Shown in pieces: positions 55,397-64,000 of a stretch of DNA of 64,000 nucleotides. Location: NCBI RefSeq assembly GCF_032595355.1, contig NZ_JASMWN010000003.1:186001-250000 (forward strand), read 5' to 3'. Positions within the stretch are counted from its first letter, which is position 1. Every line of letters begins with the position of its first letter. The translations under genes and the position numbers were made by a program. The notes under the pieces are model-generated. The model was not told the origin of the DNA. It worked only from the letters and a program-made list of their open reading frames with translations, and ran no database searches. Source of the stretch: Sedimentitalea todarodis. Lineage in GTDB: Bacteria > Pseudomonadota > Alphaproteobacteria > Rhodobacterales > Rhodobacteraceae.

Positions 55397-56601
55397 AGGC
55401 GAAAGAACAATGACTTGAGATAACCGCTTTCCGCAAGATGCGGAAGTTGCGGATGATCCGGGCCGGCAACCCCCGTATGGATCAGCTGCGCCTGCCGCCC
55501 GGCACGACCGATACCACGCGCACTTGCCGCGTGAAACCGGCCAAGATCAGCGGCGTGGGAACAGGAACACAGGCACAGATATCCACCATCGGCGACCAGC
55601 GGCGCGGCCAGTTTCGCGAGACGCTCGTAAGCGCGCAAACCGGGTTCGAGCGCGGATTTTGACGGCGCAAACGCCGGAGGATCGCAGATCACAATGTCGA
55701 ACTGTGCCCCTTCGGCACCAAGTGCCGTGAGAACGTCAAACGCATCCCCCTGCCGCGTTGCGAACCGCTCCGACATTCCGGCTGCTGCCGCGCCCTGCTC
55801 GGCAAGCAAAAGGGCCGGGGCCGAGCCATCGACCGCGAGCGCGCGCGCGGCACCACCGGCCAGCGCGGCAAGGGCAAAGCCGCCGACATGGGAAAACACG
55901 TCGAGAACCCGCGCACCGGATGCAAGCCGTGCTGCAAAGGCATGATTTGGGCGCTGGTCAAAGAACAATCCGGTTTTCTGCCCGCCCGTCAGATCGGCCA
56001 TATAGATTGCCCCGTTCATCGGAACCGGGATAGGTGCGTCAGGAGCCGATCCGCGCAGCACACCCGACAGATCGTCCAGCCCCTCAAGCGTCCGCGTCCG
56101 TCCGCTGGCGTTCTTCAGAACGGTCCCGACACCGGTGGTTTCGATCAGGGCCTCGGTCAGCATCTCAAGATGCATTTCGGCCCAGGCGGCGTTGGGTTGC
56201 ACCACGCAGATGTCACCAAACCGGTCGATGATGACACCGGGCAGGCCGTCGGCCTCGGCGTGCACAAGACGATAGAACGGATCACGAAACAGTCGTTCCC
56301 GCAGTTGCAATGCCTTGGCCAGGCGCAGTCCGAACCACCTCCTGTCCAGGGGCACGGATATGTCGCGCTCAAGCATCCGGCAAATGATCTTTGAGTCCGG
56401 ATTAACGGCGACAAGGCCCAGCGGACTGCGCTTGTCATCCTCAAGCACCGCAATGGTGCCTGCGTTCAAGGCACGCGTGCGCCGGTCTGTTACAAGGTCA
56501 CTGGCATAGACCCAGGGGAAACCATGACGAATCCCACGGGCATTTGCCTTGGGTTTCAGGCGAACGCGCGGCAGGTCGGGTGTTGGCAAGGATAGTGTCA
56601 T
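55393..56601 (-). CDS. Class I SAM-dependent rRNA methyltransferase (RlmI-like)
   Basis: The 402-residue enzyme has a PUA-like N-terminal domain (RVRLKPKANARGIRHGFPWVYASD), an EEHUD-like linker and a Rossmann methyltransferase domain. The SAM-binding stretch is VLDVFSHVGGFALAALAGGA, and the catalytic motif IVICDPPAFAPSK is followed by LCLCSCSHA, both typical of the RlmI/RlmK 5-methylcytosine-type rRNA methyltransferase family. The exact rRNA target is not inferable. It is co-translated with the PIN-domain protein and 68 bases downstream of the small protein gene. Confidence 0.9.
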   Translation of the reverse strand: MTLSLPTPDLPRVRLKPKANARGIRHGFPWVYASDLVTDRRTRALNAGTIAVLEDDKRSPLGLVAVNPDSKIICRMLERDISVPLDRRWFGLRLAKALQLRERLFRDPFYRLVHAEADGLPGVIIDRFGDICVVQPNAAWAEMHLEMLTEALIETTGVGTVLKNASGRTRTLEGLDDLSGVLRGSAPDAPIPVPMNGAIYMADLTGGQKTGLFFDQRPNHAFAARLASGARVLDVFSHVGGFALAALAGGAARALAVDGSAPALLLAEQGAAAAGMSERFATRQGDAFDVLTALGAEGAQFDIVICDPPAFAPSKSALEPGLRAYERLAKLAAPLVADGGYLCLCSCSHAADLGRFHAASARGIGRAGRQAQLIHTGVAGPDHPQLPHLAESGYLKSLFFRL

Positions 56602-56668
56602 GACGCCCTCATAGCCGCATCATCTGCGCTATAACAGAGGTTGCAGCGCGATGACGGAACGCCAGCCT

Positions 56669-56941
56669 TCAGTTTCTCGGGCGCGAGCGCCATCCCCCCC
56701 GCCGCCGCGGCGATGCAATCGAGGTCAGCCCGTCGCGCAGGACTGCTGACATCGGATGATCCGGCGCAGGATCGGCATATTGCGCGATGAGGTGGCGCAG
56801 CGCGGCGCCGGTCTCGCTGTCTTCCGGAAGGCTCAGCGCCCAGTCGAGAAAGATCGACCGGCATTCGGCAGCGCTGATATTTTCGATCTGGTAGGCTTCA
56901 AAGATCAGGCCCTTTGGATCCATTTCGCCGCGTGATTTCAT
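56669..56941 (-). CDS. Conserved small protein (90 aa)
   Basis: I do not recognise a named family. The product is helical and acidic in its first 65 residues (GLIFEAYQIENISAAECRSIFLDWALSLPED) with a basic C-terminal tail (SPRRRGGWRSRPRN), no signal and no membrane segment. It starts in a 4-base ATGA overlap with the glnE stop, which supports it over the other reading frame at 56598-56864. The 67 bases to the methyltransferase start hold no clear promoter, so the run glnE to the PIN gene may be one operon. Confidence 0.7.
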   Translation of the reverse strand: MKSRGEMDPKGLIFEAYQIENISAAECRSIFLDWALSLPEDSETGAALRHLIAQYADPAPDHPMSAVLRDGLTSIASPRRRGGWRSRPRN

Positions 56942-59721
56942 GGCTCTTCCTCTGACGGCAACAGAGACCCGATCACAGCGGCGGCCTCTGTGTATGCGGT
57001 TTCAAGTGCCTCGCTCAACGCCTCCAGCGTGTCGTATCCCGTGCTTCGACACAAGAACGCAGCCCCACCCTCGCCCAGATCCGCCAATTTCAGGGTTTGA
57101 CCCGAAAGCAGGCGCGCGGAGGTCTGCACCGACCAGCAAAGATCGTAGCAGACATTCAACTGTGCCGCGTTCTCTGCATCCATCCAGCCGCAATCCACCG
57201 CCCCTTGCAATCCCGAGGCCACGTCGCGCGCCCCGGAACCGGACAGCAAGGCACCGGCCTGCGCAACGAGTTCGATATCCTGCATCCGGCCCGCACCGAT
57301 CTTGGCATCCCACACACCCTCTGGCGATTTGGCTCCCGCGATCTTCTTGCGCATTTCGGCAACTTCGTTCAGCACTTGTTTGCGATCCCGACGCGTTGAC
57401 AAAATGGCCTTGCGGAAGGCTTCGATATCATCCGCCAGTTCCTCAACCCCCGCGATCACGCGCGCGCGAGTCAGCGCGAGATGCTCCCAGACCCATGCCT
57501 CGTCCTCTTGATAGTTTTGAAAGCTCGACCAGCTGGTCGCGACCGGACCCTGGCTTCCCGAAGGGCGCAGGCGCATGTCGACCTCGTACAGGCGCCCCTG
57601 TGACATCTGTGCGGTCAGCGCGGTGATCAACGCCTGTGTCATCCGCGCAAAATAGGTGCGTGTTGCCAGCGGGCGCCGACCATCCGACGCATCCACATCC
57701 TGCGGATCATATATCACGATCAGATCAAGGTCGGACATGGCATTCAATCGCCCCGCGCCGAGCGAGCCCATCCCGAGCACGGATGCACCGCGCCCCGGCG
57801 GCGGGCCATGCTTGACGGAAAATTGCCTGACCACCAGAGGACAGAGCGCGGCAATCACCGCCCTCGCGAGATCCGCATATTGCGCCCCTGCCGTTTCGGC
57901 ATCAACAAGACCTCGCAAGTGATGTACACCAATACGAAAATGCCATTCCTTGTTCCACCGGCGCGCGGTGTCCAGCTGGGTTTCATAGTCGGGCTCTTCC
58001 CGCAACAGCCGCTTCAACTCGGCCTCAAGCGCTTCGAAACCCGGCCAGTCGGAAAAGAAGTCACCGCCGATCACGGCATCAAAGACCCCTGCATTGCGCG
58101 ACAGATGCCCCGCCAGGGCCGGTGATGTGCCGACGATATCAACCAGCAGGTCGATCAGTTGGGTATTGGCTTCAAACAGGGAGAATAACTGGACGCCCGC
58201 AGGCAGACCAGACAGGAATCCATCCAGGGCAAGCAACGCCTCCTCGGGCTTTGACGTCCGCCCCAGCCGCACCAGAAGTTCGGGCCTGAGACGTTCGAAT
58301 ATCTGTTGCGCCCGTTGCGACCGAAGCGCGGGATAGGTCGGCCAGCGCGCCAGAATACTGGCATCGAAATCGACCGGCGCCTGCGCAGGGGGTGGCGCAT
58401 GATCCGGCGCAAAGAAGTCCTCGGTCAATGCGTGAACTTCGCCCAACCTCTGCCCGATGCTCGCCAGCAAATCGGTGGGCGTCGTATCCATCAGACAGGC
58501 AATGCGGGAAATCCCCTCGTCAGATTGCGGCACCTTGTGGGTCTGCGCATCATTGACCATCTGAATCCGGTGTTCGACCTCGCGATGGGCGCGGTAGTGA
58601 TCGCTCAGTTGCACTGCGACATCGGGGGGAATCCAGCCCTTCTCGGCAAGTGCTGCCAAACCGGCCACGGTTTCGCGCTGCCGCAGGCCGACATCCCTTC
58701 CCCCGGCGATCAACTGGCGTGTCTGGGTGAAGAACTCAATCTCGCGAATGCCACCCCGTCCAAGTTTCATGTCGTGACCGGGCACCGAAAGCGCCCTACC
58801 GGTGCCCTTGTTCTCGCGAATGCGCAAGCGCATGTCATGGGCGTCCTGGATGGCCGCAAAATCCAGATGCCGACGCCAGACAAACGGGGTAAGCGTATTC
58901 AGGAACCGCTCCCCTGCTGCAATGTCGCCCGCCGCGGGCCGCGCCTTGATATAGGCGGCGCGTTCCCATGTGCGACCAAGGCTCTCGTAATACCTCTCGG
59001 CCGCCTCCGCCGCCATGCAGACAGGAGTGACTGCCGGATCGGGACGCAGGCGCAGATCAGTGCGAAACACGTAGCCTTCGGCCGTGCGTTCGCTCAGAAG
59101 ACTGCACATATTGCGCGTCGCCCGGACCATGCCCTGACGTGCCTCGTAGAAGTCATCAGGATCAAAGCGCGTTTCGTCAAACAGGCAAATCAGGTCGATG
59201 TCCGAGGAATAGTTCAGTTCATGCGCGCCCATCTTGCCCATCGCCAGCACAAACAGCCCACCGGCAGTTGCTACATCATCCTCGGTCAGTCCCGGCAGTT
59301 TCTTGCGCCGGATCAGGTTCGCGATTTCCGACTTGATCGCCGCATCACAGACCTGTCCGCCCAGATCGGTGAGAATTCCGGTCACCCGCTCCAAGGGCCA
59401 TACTCCGGCCAGATCGGCCAGTGCCGTCATCAGCGCGACCCGGCGTTTGGCCTGCCGCAATCCGCTCTTGAGCTGGTTTGGCGGCAACGCGGCTATGTCC
59501 GCAATACAGGCCGCAATCGCGGCGTCAGGATCATCTGCGGCCTCGATCAGCCAATCTGCTTCGCGTGCGATCAGCGCCCGCAGATAGGGGCTGCTGCCGG
59601 CCGCGCCTTCGATCAAGGACGCCAGATCACCAGAGGCCCCCGGCACAGCGGCGCGGGCCTCGGCCCCGAGGTCGCGATCATAGGCGCGTGGCATGCGGGT
59701 TATGTTCTTGCACAATGACAT
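56938..59721 (-). CDS. glnE: Glutamine synthetase adenylyltransferase/deadenylase
   Basis: GlnE adenylylates and deadenylylates glutamine synthetase in response to PII and glutamine. The 927-residue protein shows two nucleotidyltransferase domains: the first with LNYSSDIDLICLFD (acidic triad) and the second with LNAMSDLDLIVIYD. Between and after them are the helical regulatory domains (GGIREIEFFTQTRQL, RMQDIELVAQAGALL). I chose the ATG at 59721; an extension of about 175 codons runs antisense to ybaK and is not real. A start at 59694 (MPRAYDRD) is also possible. It diverges from the ybaK-like gene with 84 bases between. Confidence 0.93.
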   Translation of the reverse strand: MSLCKNITRMPRAYDRDLGAEARAAVPGASGDLASLIEGAAGSSPYLRALIAREADWLIEAADDPDAAIAACIADIAALPPNQLKSGLRQAKRRVALMTALADLAGVWPLERVTGILTDLGGQVCDAAIKSEIANLIRRKKLPGLTEDDVATAGGLFVLAMGKMGAHELNYSSDIDLICLFDETRFDPDDFYEARQGMVRATRNMCSLLSERTAEGYVFRTDLRLRPDPAVTPVCMAAEAAERYYESLGRTWERAAYIKARPAAGDIAAGERFLNTLTPFVWRRHLDFAAIQDAHDMRLRIRENKGTGRALSVPGHDMKLGRGGIREIEFFTQTRQLIAGGRDVGLRQRETVAGLAALAEKGWIPPDVAVQLSDHYRAHREVEHRIQMVNDAQTHKVPQSDEGISRIACLMDTTPTDLLASIGQRLGEVHALTEDFFAPDHAPPPAQAPVDFDASILARWPTYPALRSQRAQQIFERLRPELLVRLGRTSKPEEALLALDGFLSGLPAGVQLFSLFEANTQLIDLLVDIVGTSPALAGHLSRNAGVFDAVIGGDFFSDWPGFEALEAELKRLLREEPDYETQLDTARRWNKEWHFRIGVHHLRGLVDAETAGAQYADLARAVIAALCPLVVRQFSVKHGPPPGRGASVLGMGSLGAGRLNAMSDLDLIVIYDPQDVDASDGRRPLATRTYFARMTQALITALTAQMSQGRLYEVDMRLRPSGSQGPVATSWSSFQNYQEDEAWVWEHLALTRARVIAGVEELADDIEAFRKAILSTRRDRKQVLNEVAEMRKKIAGAKSPEGVWDAKIGAGRMQDIELVAQAGALLSGSGARDVASGLQGAVDCGWMDAENAAQLNVCYDLCWSVQTSARLLSGQTLKLADLGEGGAAFLCRSTGYDTLEALSEALETAYTEAAAVIGSLLPSEEEP

Positions 59722-59805
59722 GAACGCAGAGTGAAGCCGGGCGGCGAGCGCGTCAATGCAGGAACGGCTTGCGGATCTCGACCCTATGAGGTCAGGGTAC
59801 GCGCC

Positions 59806-60273
59806 ATGAGCAAAAGTATGAGACGTGTCCGCGCCGCCCTTAGGGTCGCTGGACTCGCGCCCGAGATACAAGAAACCAAACTGGCCCGCACGGCACTTGA
59901 TGCGGCCCGCGCCATCGGGTGCGAGATTGACCAGATTGCCAAATCGATCATTTTTCAGGGACAGGACAGCACCGACGCCATCCTGTTTCTGACCGCAGGC
60001 GGCAAACGGGTCGATGAACGCAAGGCTGCCGCTGTGGCTGGCGAACCCCTCGGCAAGGCAGATGCGGCGCTGATCCGCGCGCAAACAGGGTTTGCAATTG
60101 GTGGGGTCGCGCCGGTGGGACACCTCAACCCGATCCGCGCCTTCATGGACCCAAGGTTGCTGGAATTCGAAGAGATCTGGGCGGCAGCAGGGACTCCGCA
60201 TCATGTTTTTCGCATTTCCCCGGCCGATTTGAAAAGAATCTCCCATTCAGAACTATCTGACTTTACTGCATAA
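59806..60273 (+). CDS. YbaK/EbsC-family aminoacyl-tRNA deacylase
   Basis: The 155-residue protein belongs to the YbaK/ProX family that removes wrongly attached amino acids from tRNA. The conserved lysine is in IAKSIIFQG, and GGVAPVGHLNP forms the substrate loop (GG-x-PVGH). Length and motifs match the free-standing editing proteins; whether it edits Cys-, Ala- or other mischarged tRNA cannot be told. It opens the plus-strand run after the glnE divergence. Confidence 0.9.
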   Translation: MSKSMRRVRAALRVAGLAPEIQETKLARTALDAARAIGCEIDQIAKSIIFQGQDSTDAILFLTAGGKRVDERKAAAVAGEPLGKADAALIRAQTGFAIGGVAPVGHLNPIRAFMDPRLLEFEEIWAAAGTPHHVFRISPADLKRISHSELSDFTA

Positions 60274-60282
60274 ATTAAGTTA

Positions 60283-60301
60283 ATGTAAAAAACATTCACA
60301 T
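60283..60301. promoter_or_regulatory. Operator-like palindrome, copy 1
   Basis: ATGTAAA, a 5-base spacer (AAACA) and TTCACAT: a 7-base inverted repeat with one mismatch, 9 bases after the ybaK stop. It nearly matches copy 2 located 58 bases downstream. Confidence 0.5.
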
Positions 60302-60340
60302 ATGGCCTTGCAATAACGCACCTCAATCCCGATCTTGGTG

Positions 60341-60359
60341 ATGTGAAAGACATTCACAT
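60341..60359. promoter_or_regulatory. Operator-like palindrome, copy 2
   Basis: ATGTGAA, spacer AGACA and TTCACAT: a perfect 7-base inverted repeat, 28 bases before the DUF2852 gene start. It matches copy 1 at 17 of 19 positions. The spacer makes seven bases between TGTGA and TCACA, one more than a CRP site, so another regulator is likely. Confidence 0.55.
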
Positions 60360-60386
60360 TGAAACACCTTCAGGAGAGAGACGACC

Positions 60387-60815
60387 ATGACCATGATGAC
60401 CGAACCCGTTCCCGCCACGTCCCATCCGGGCTGGTTTTCCCGCGCCGAGTCCTGGCTTGACAGCAAGGGCAAAGGAGCCTGGATCGCAGCAATGGTCCTT
60501 GGCTTTGTGTTCTTCTGGCCCGTTGGCCTCGCCTTTCTTTTCTACATGATCTGGAGCAAACGCATGTTCAGCAAATCCTGCAGCCGCCGCACTTCGTGGA
60601 AACAAAATCGCATGACCGTGTCGTCCTCGACAGGAAACAGCGCATTTGACGCCTACAAGACGGAAACCCTGCGCCGCCTGGAAGAGGAACAGAACAACTT
60701 TGAATCCTTCCTCGAACGTCTACGTGAAGCCAAGGACAAGGCCGAGTTCGACCAGTTCATGGACGAACGCGCCAAGCAGGCCAACCGCGACCGTGACGAC
60801 GGCGAAGCAGCCTGA
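60387..60815 (+). CDS. DUF2852 membrane protein
   Basis: The 142-residue protein matches the alphaproteobacterial DUF2852 family. A membrane helix (about residues 31-54, AWIAAMVLGFVFFWPVGLAFLFYMIW) is followed by a basic patch (KRMFSKSCSRR) and a helical charged C-terminus (TETLRRLEEEQNNFESFLERLREAKDKAEFDQFMDERAKQ) that could be a coiled coil. An AGGAGAG ribosome site precedes the ATG. No function is known. The two upstream palindromes suggest dedicated control. Confidence 0.85.
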   Translation: MTMMTEPVPATSHPGWFSRAESWLDSKGKGAWIAAMVLGFVFFWPVGLAFLFYMIWSKRMFSKSCSRRTSWKQNRMTVSSSTGNSAFDAYKTETLRRLEEEQNNFESFLERLREAKDKAEFDQFMDERAKQANRDRDDGEAA

Positions 60816-60824
60816 TATCACACC

Positions 60825-60854
60825 ACCTGTCCCCGCCTGAACCCGGGGGCAGGT
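60825..60854 (+). terminator. Hairpin terminator after the DUF2852 gene
   Basis: A 10-base stem with one G-U pair (60825-60834 with 60845-60854) and a 10-base loop lie 10 bases past the stop, followed only by a mixed CTCGTTCTG stretch, so it may be a weak terminator. Confidence 0.45.
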
Positions 60855-60886
60855 CTCGTTCTGACTGTCAATTCAGGGTATTTGCG

Positions 60887-61330
60887 ATGTACAATCTGCC
60901 GGATCCGGACCGCCAGCCGGAGTTTTATTCCTCTGTTCCGTTCAAGCGCCTGCTCGCATGGATCATAGATACGTTCCTCGTGCTGCTGATGTGCCTCGTT
61001 GCCGTTTTGCTGACCGTCTTTGTTGGCGCATTTTTCTTTGGTGTCCTATGGATCGTCCTTAGCTTCTGCTATCGCGTGGTCACCATGGCGAACGGGTCCG
61101 CGACCTGGGGCATGCGGTTTGTCGGCATCGAGTTCCGGACCGCCGACGGAAACCAGTTCGATCTGCCGATGGCGCTCGCCCATACTGCGGGCTACACCGT
61201 CAGCATTGCCCTCCCGATCCTGCAGGTGATTTCCATCGTCATGATGCTGACCGGCGCACGGGGTCAGGGCCTGACCGACGCCGTTCTGGGCACGGTTGCC
61301 CTAAACCGAAGGTCTGAACTGCGCGCCTAA
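60887..61330 (+). CDS. RDD-family membrane protein
   Basis: The 147-residue protein has the RDD layout: first helix with RLLAWIIDTFLVLLMCLVAV, where the R and D of the family name are visible, a second helix (VFVGAFFFGVLWIVLSFCY), the WGMRFVGIEFRTADG loop, and a third hydrophobic region. RDD proteins are thought to transport ions or solutes, or to help membrane adaptation, but none is firmly assigned here. It is 72 bases after the DUF2852 gene. Confidence 0.88.
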   Translation: MYNLPDPDRQPEFYSSVPFKRLLAWIIDTFLVLLMCLVAVLLTVFVGAFFFGVLWIVLSFCYRVVTMANGSATWGMRFVGIEFRTADGNQFDLPMALAHTAGYTVSIALPILQVISIVMMLTGARGQGLTDAVLGTVALNRRSELRA

Positions 61331-61394
61331 TTCCACTCTTGGCGACCCAGAGATCGGTTGTTATCATTTTGGTGAAAGCAACCGCGGACCATTC

Positions 61395-62216
61395 ATGCGA
61401 CATACCCTGCCCATTGCGCCACAATTCTATGTGACAGCACCTCAACCCTGCCCTTATCTCGAGGACAGGATGGAGCGTAAGCTGTTCACCTCGTTGCAAG
61501 GTGACAATGCCGATCGTCTCAATAACGGGTTGAGCCAGCAGGGCTTCCGGCGCTCGCAAAACGTACTCTACCGGCCCTCCTGTGCGGAATGCTCGGCCTG
61601 CCTCTCCGCCCGAATCGACATCACGCGTTTCAAACCCACCAAGAGCCAGAAGCGTACCGCACGCAGAAACGCAGGTTTGGTTCGGCACGCGACCTCGCCC
61701 TGGGCAACAGAAGAGCAGTATGACCTGTTCCGTCGCTACCTCGATGCGCGACACGCGGATGGCGGCATGGCGGACATGGACGTTTTCGAGTTCTCGGCCA
61801 TGATCGAGGAGACCCCCATTCGCAGCCGGGTCATCGAATACAGCGACCGCGAGGCAGACGCGCTTGTCGGGGTCAGCCTGACTGATGTCCTCGAAGACGG
61901 GCTGAGCATGGTCTATTCGTTTTATGCGCCCGACAGGCTTCAGGATAGCCTGGGCACGCATATGATCATGGATCACATTGAAATCGCCCGGAATGCCAAC
62001 CTTCCCTATGTCTATCTGGGGTACTGGGTGCCGGGCAGTCAGAAAATGGGATACAAGGCCAAGTTCTCGGGTCTTGAGGTCTATATTGGCGGCGAGTGGA
62101 AATCGGTCTCAAACCCGAGGGAATTCAGCGCCGACACCCATCCGCTCTCTACTGACCCAATCGCTGAACAGGTTGCGAATATCAGCCTGCCGGACGGTCG
62201 CCCTACCCGGCTCTGA
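61395..62216 (+). CDS. bpt: Aspartate/glutamate leucyltransferase (bacterial protein transferase, ATE family)
   Basis: This enzyme transfers leucine from Leu-tRNA to N-terminal Asp or Glu of proteins, marking them for ClpS/ClpAP degradation. The 273-residue protein has the ATE N-terminal cysteine motif CPYLEDRMERKLFTSL, then RPSCAECSACLSARIDITRF, and the C-terminal domain with LGYWVPGSQKMGYKAKFSGLE. Length matches bacterial Bpt proteins. It starts at the ATG following a GTGAAAG sequence. It is the last gene before the ilv leader region. Confidence 0.93.
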   Translation: MRHTLPIAPQFYVTAPQPCPYLEDRMERKLFTSLQGDNADRLNNGLSQQGFRRSQNVLYRPSCAECSACLSARIDITRFKPTKSQKRTARRNAGLVRHATSPWATEEQYDLFRRYLDARHADGGMADMDVFEFSAMIEETPIRSRVIEYSDREADALVGVSLTDVLEDGLSMVYSFYAPDRLQDSLGTHMIMDHIEIARNANLPYVYLGYWVPGSQKMGYKAKFSGLEVYIGGEWKSVSNPREFSADTHPLSTDPIAEQVANISLPDGRPTRL

Positions 62217-62459
62217 CACCACTCACCGTCGGAGTCGTCCATGTCCCGACGGGATTCACACAACGGCTACGCCGTGCATTTGCGGTATCCGGGGCAGTTT
62301 CCGTCCCAATACCGGCGACACCGCCACAAACAAAGCCAATGTTACAAACGGTCCTGGTGCGAGTGAAATTGATTGTTTTATTTCGCAAGACCCCAACCAG
62401 ACGCAACAAAACGCCGCAGGTGACCTCATGTTGAGGTGTGATTACACGACATTTGGCGG
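62217..62459 (+). other. Gap between bpt and the ilv promoter
   Basis: No gene is credible in this 243-base stretch. Near its start lies a 7-base stem (62226-62232 with 62246-62252) without a T run, possibly ending bpt transcripts weakly. A short palindrome CCTCA-TGT-TGAGG (62424-62436) lies just upstream of the ilv promoter and could be a regulator site. Confidence 0.4.
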
Positions 62460-62488
62460 TTGACGCCCCTGTTTTGCGAACCTAATGT
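62460..62488 (+). promoter_or_regulatory. Promoter of the ilvB leader
   Basis: TTGACG (62460-62465), a 17-base spacer and TAATGT (62483-62488) form a near-consensus sigma-70-type promoter. Transcription should start near 62495, just before the leader ribosome site AAGGAG (62503-62508). Confidence 0.75.
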
Positions 62489-62516
62489 CCCCGCAGAATG
62501 AAAAGGAGCGGTGACT

Positions 62517-62564
62517 ATGTCACGCCTAGTCGTAATCGCAGGAACCACGCGCATGGGCCGGTGA
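62517..62564 (+). CDS. Branched-chain amino acid attenuation leader peptide (15 aa)
   Basis: The short frame encodes MSRLVVIAGTTRMGR before a TGA stop. It has consecutive Leu-Val-Val-Ile codons (CTA GTC GTA ATC, 62526-62537), the three amino acids whose synthesis IlvB begins. An AAGGAG site lies 8 bases upstream of the ATG. Position between a strong promoter and a T-tailed hairpin before ilvB is the classic layout for ribosome-controlled attenuation. Two codons for valine suggest strong valine sensing. Confidence 0.85.
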   Translation: MSRLVVIAGTTRMGR

Positions 62565-62589
62565 CGGTAAACCATATTTCGACCCATGC

Positions 62590-62615
62590 GCCCCCGCCAA
62601 AACGGGGGCTTTTTT
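62590..62615 (+). terminator. ilvB attenuator terminator
   Basis: A perfect 7-base GC stem (62590-62596 with 62603-62609), 6-base loop and six T residues (62610-62615). An alternative 9-base perfect pairing (62549-62557 with 62583-62591) begins inside the leader frame and takes the first two bases of the terminator stem, so it can serve as the antiterminator. Confidence 0.88.
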
Positions 62616-62651
62616 GTGCGCAGGACGTTGTCTCGGATGGAGCAAAAACAG

Positions 62652-64000
<1,349 letters not shown>

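Noticed and set aside
56598..56864. Alternative minus-strand frame between glnE and the methyltransferase
   Set aside because: Translation is Arg/Ala-rich shadow; the frame 56669-56941 has the ATGA overlap with glnE and a protein-like composition.
59722..60246. N-terminal extension of GlnE by about 175 codons
   Set aside because: It would run antisense through the whole ybaK-like gene; the start at 59721 gives the normal family length.
60341..60359. CRP/FNR-type site upstream of the DUF2852 gene
   Set aside because: The TGTGA and TCACA halves are seven bases apart instead of six, and both copies keep this spacing; there is no TTGAT-N4-ATCAA FNR match.

Overview
The window is a high-GC alphaproteobacterial chromosome segment. 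Gene content and protein similarity point to the Rhodobacteraceae (roseobacter group): a pyrH-frr-uppS-cdsA-dxr-rseP run, DUF3572, DUF2852, DUF2927 and DUF4153 proteins, a non-pyrrolysine MttB-family protein, and an H-NOX/GGDEF pair. The genus cannot be fixed from the sequence. I saw no rRNA, tRNA, insertion sequence, phage gene or CRISPR array.

Layout. (1) 79-5997, minus strand: nucleotide, lipid and envelope housekeeping genes (pyrH, frr, uppS, cdsA, dxr, rseP) joined by 1-4 base stop/start overlaps, then a 41-residue membrane peptide. (2) 6137-13590, plus: miaA, then an oligopeptide/dipeptide-type ABC importer (Tat-exported binding protein, two permeases, one fused double ATPase). (3) 13669-16068: small envelope genes, ssb and a cupin. 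(4) 16107-21629: a ThDP enzyme diverging from a CoxM-CoxS-CoxL molybdenum hydroxylase operon that ends in a MoaD/ThiS-like protein. (5) 21686-24197: a glutathione transferase, a small lipoprotein and a peptidoglycan-binding-domain protein.

(6) 24405-40274, minus: the most unusual locus, a tightly packed 10-gene operon of about 15.9 kb. It encodes relatives of SrfA, SrfB and SrfC (named from the Salmonella srfABC operon), a second SrfA-like membrane protein fused to an intact trypsin-like protease, a small membrane protein sharing the SrfA juxtamembrane cysteine motif, a membrane protein with Sel1-like repeats, a secreted von Willebrand A protein, a MacB/LolCDE-like ABC ATPase and permease, and an exported FGE-sulfatase-fold protein without the catalytic cysteines. 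In plain terms it joins an actin/Hsp70-fold ATPase and a dynamin-like GTPase in the cytoplasm to membrane adaptors, a periplasmic protease and an ABC exporter. Its function is unknown.

(7) 40613-48372: a GGDEF cyclase coupled to an H-NOX-like sensor that has lost its heme ligand, a DUF4153 membrane protein, an MttB-like protein, a HAD phosphatase, DUF3572, and a PleD-like cyclase whose first receiver domain lacks the phospho-acceptor Asp. (8) 48557-54845, plus: a GNAT enzyme, a DUF2927 lipoprotein, a 55-residue membrane protein and a CoxE-like VWA protein in one unit, then a P450 coupled to an M24-fold protein without metal ligands, and an M48 peptidase. (9) 54854-59721, minus: PIN-domain protein, rRNA methyltransferase, a small conserved protein and glnE. 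(10) 59806-64000, plus: YbaK, a DUF2852 gene behind two copies of a 19-base palindrome, RDD, bpt, and a complete attenuation leader (promoter, Leu-Val-Val-Ile leader peptide, terminator) in front of ilvB, which runs off the window.
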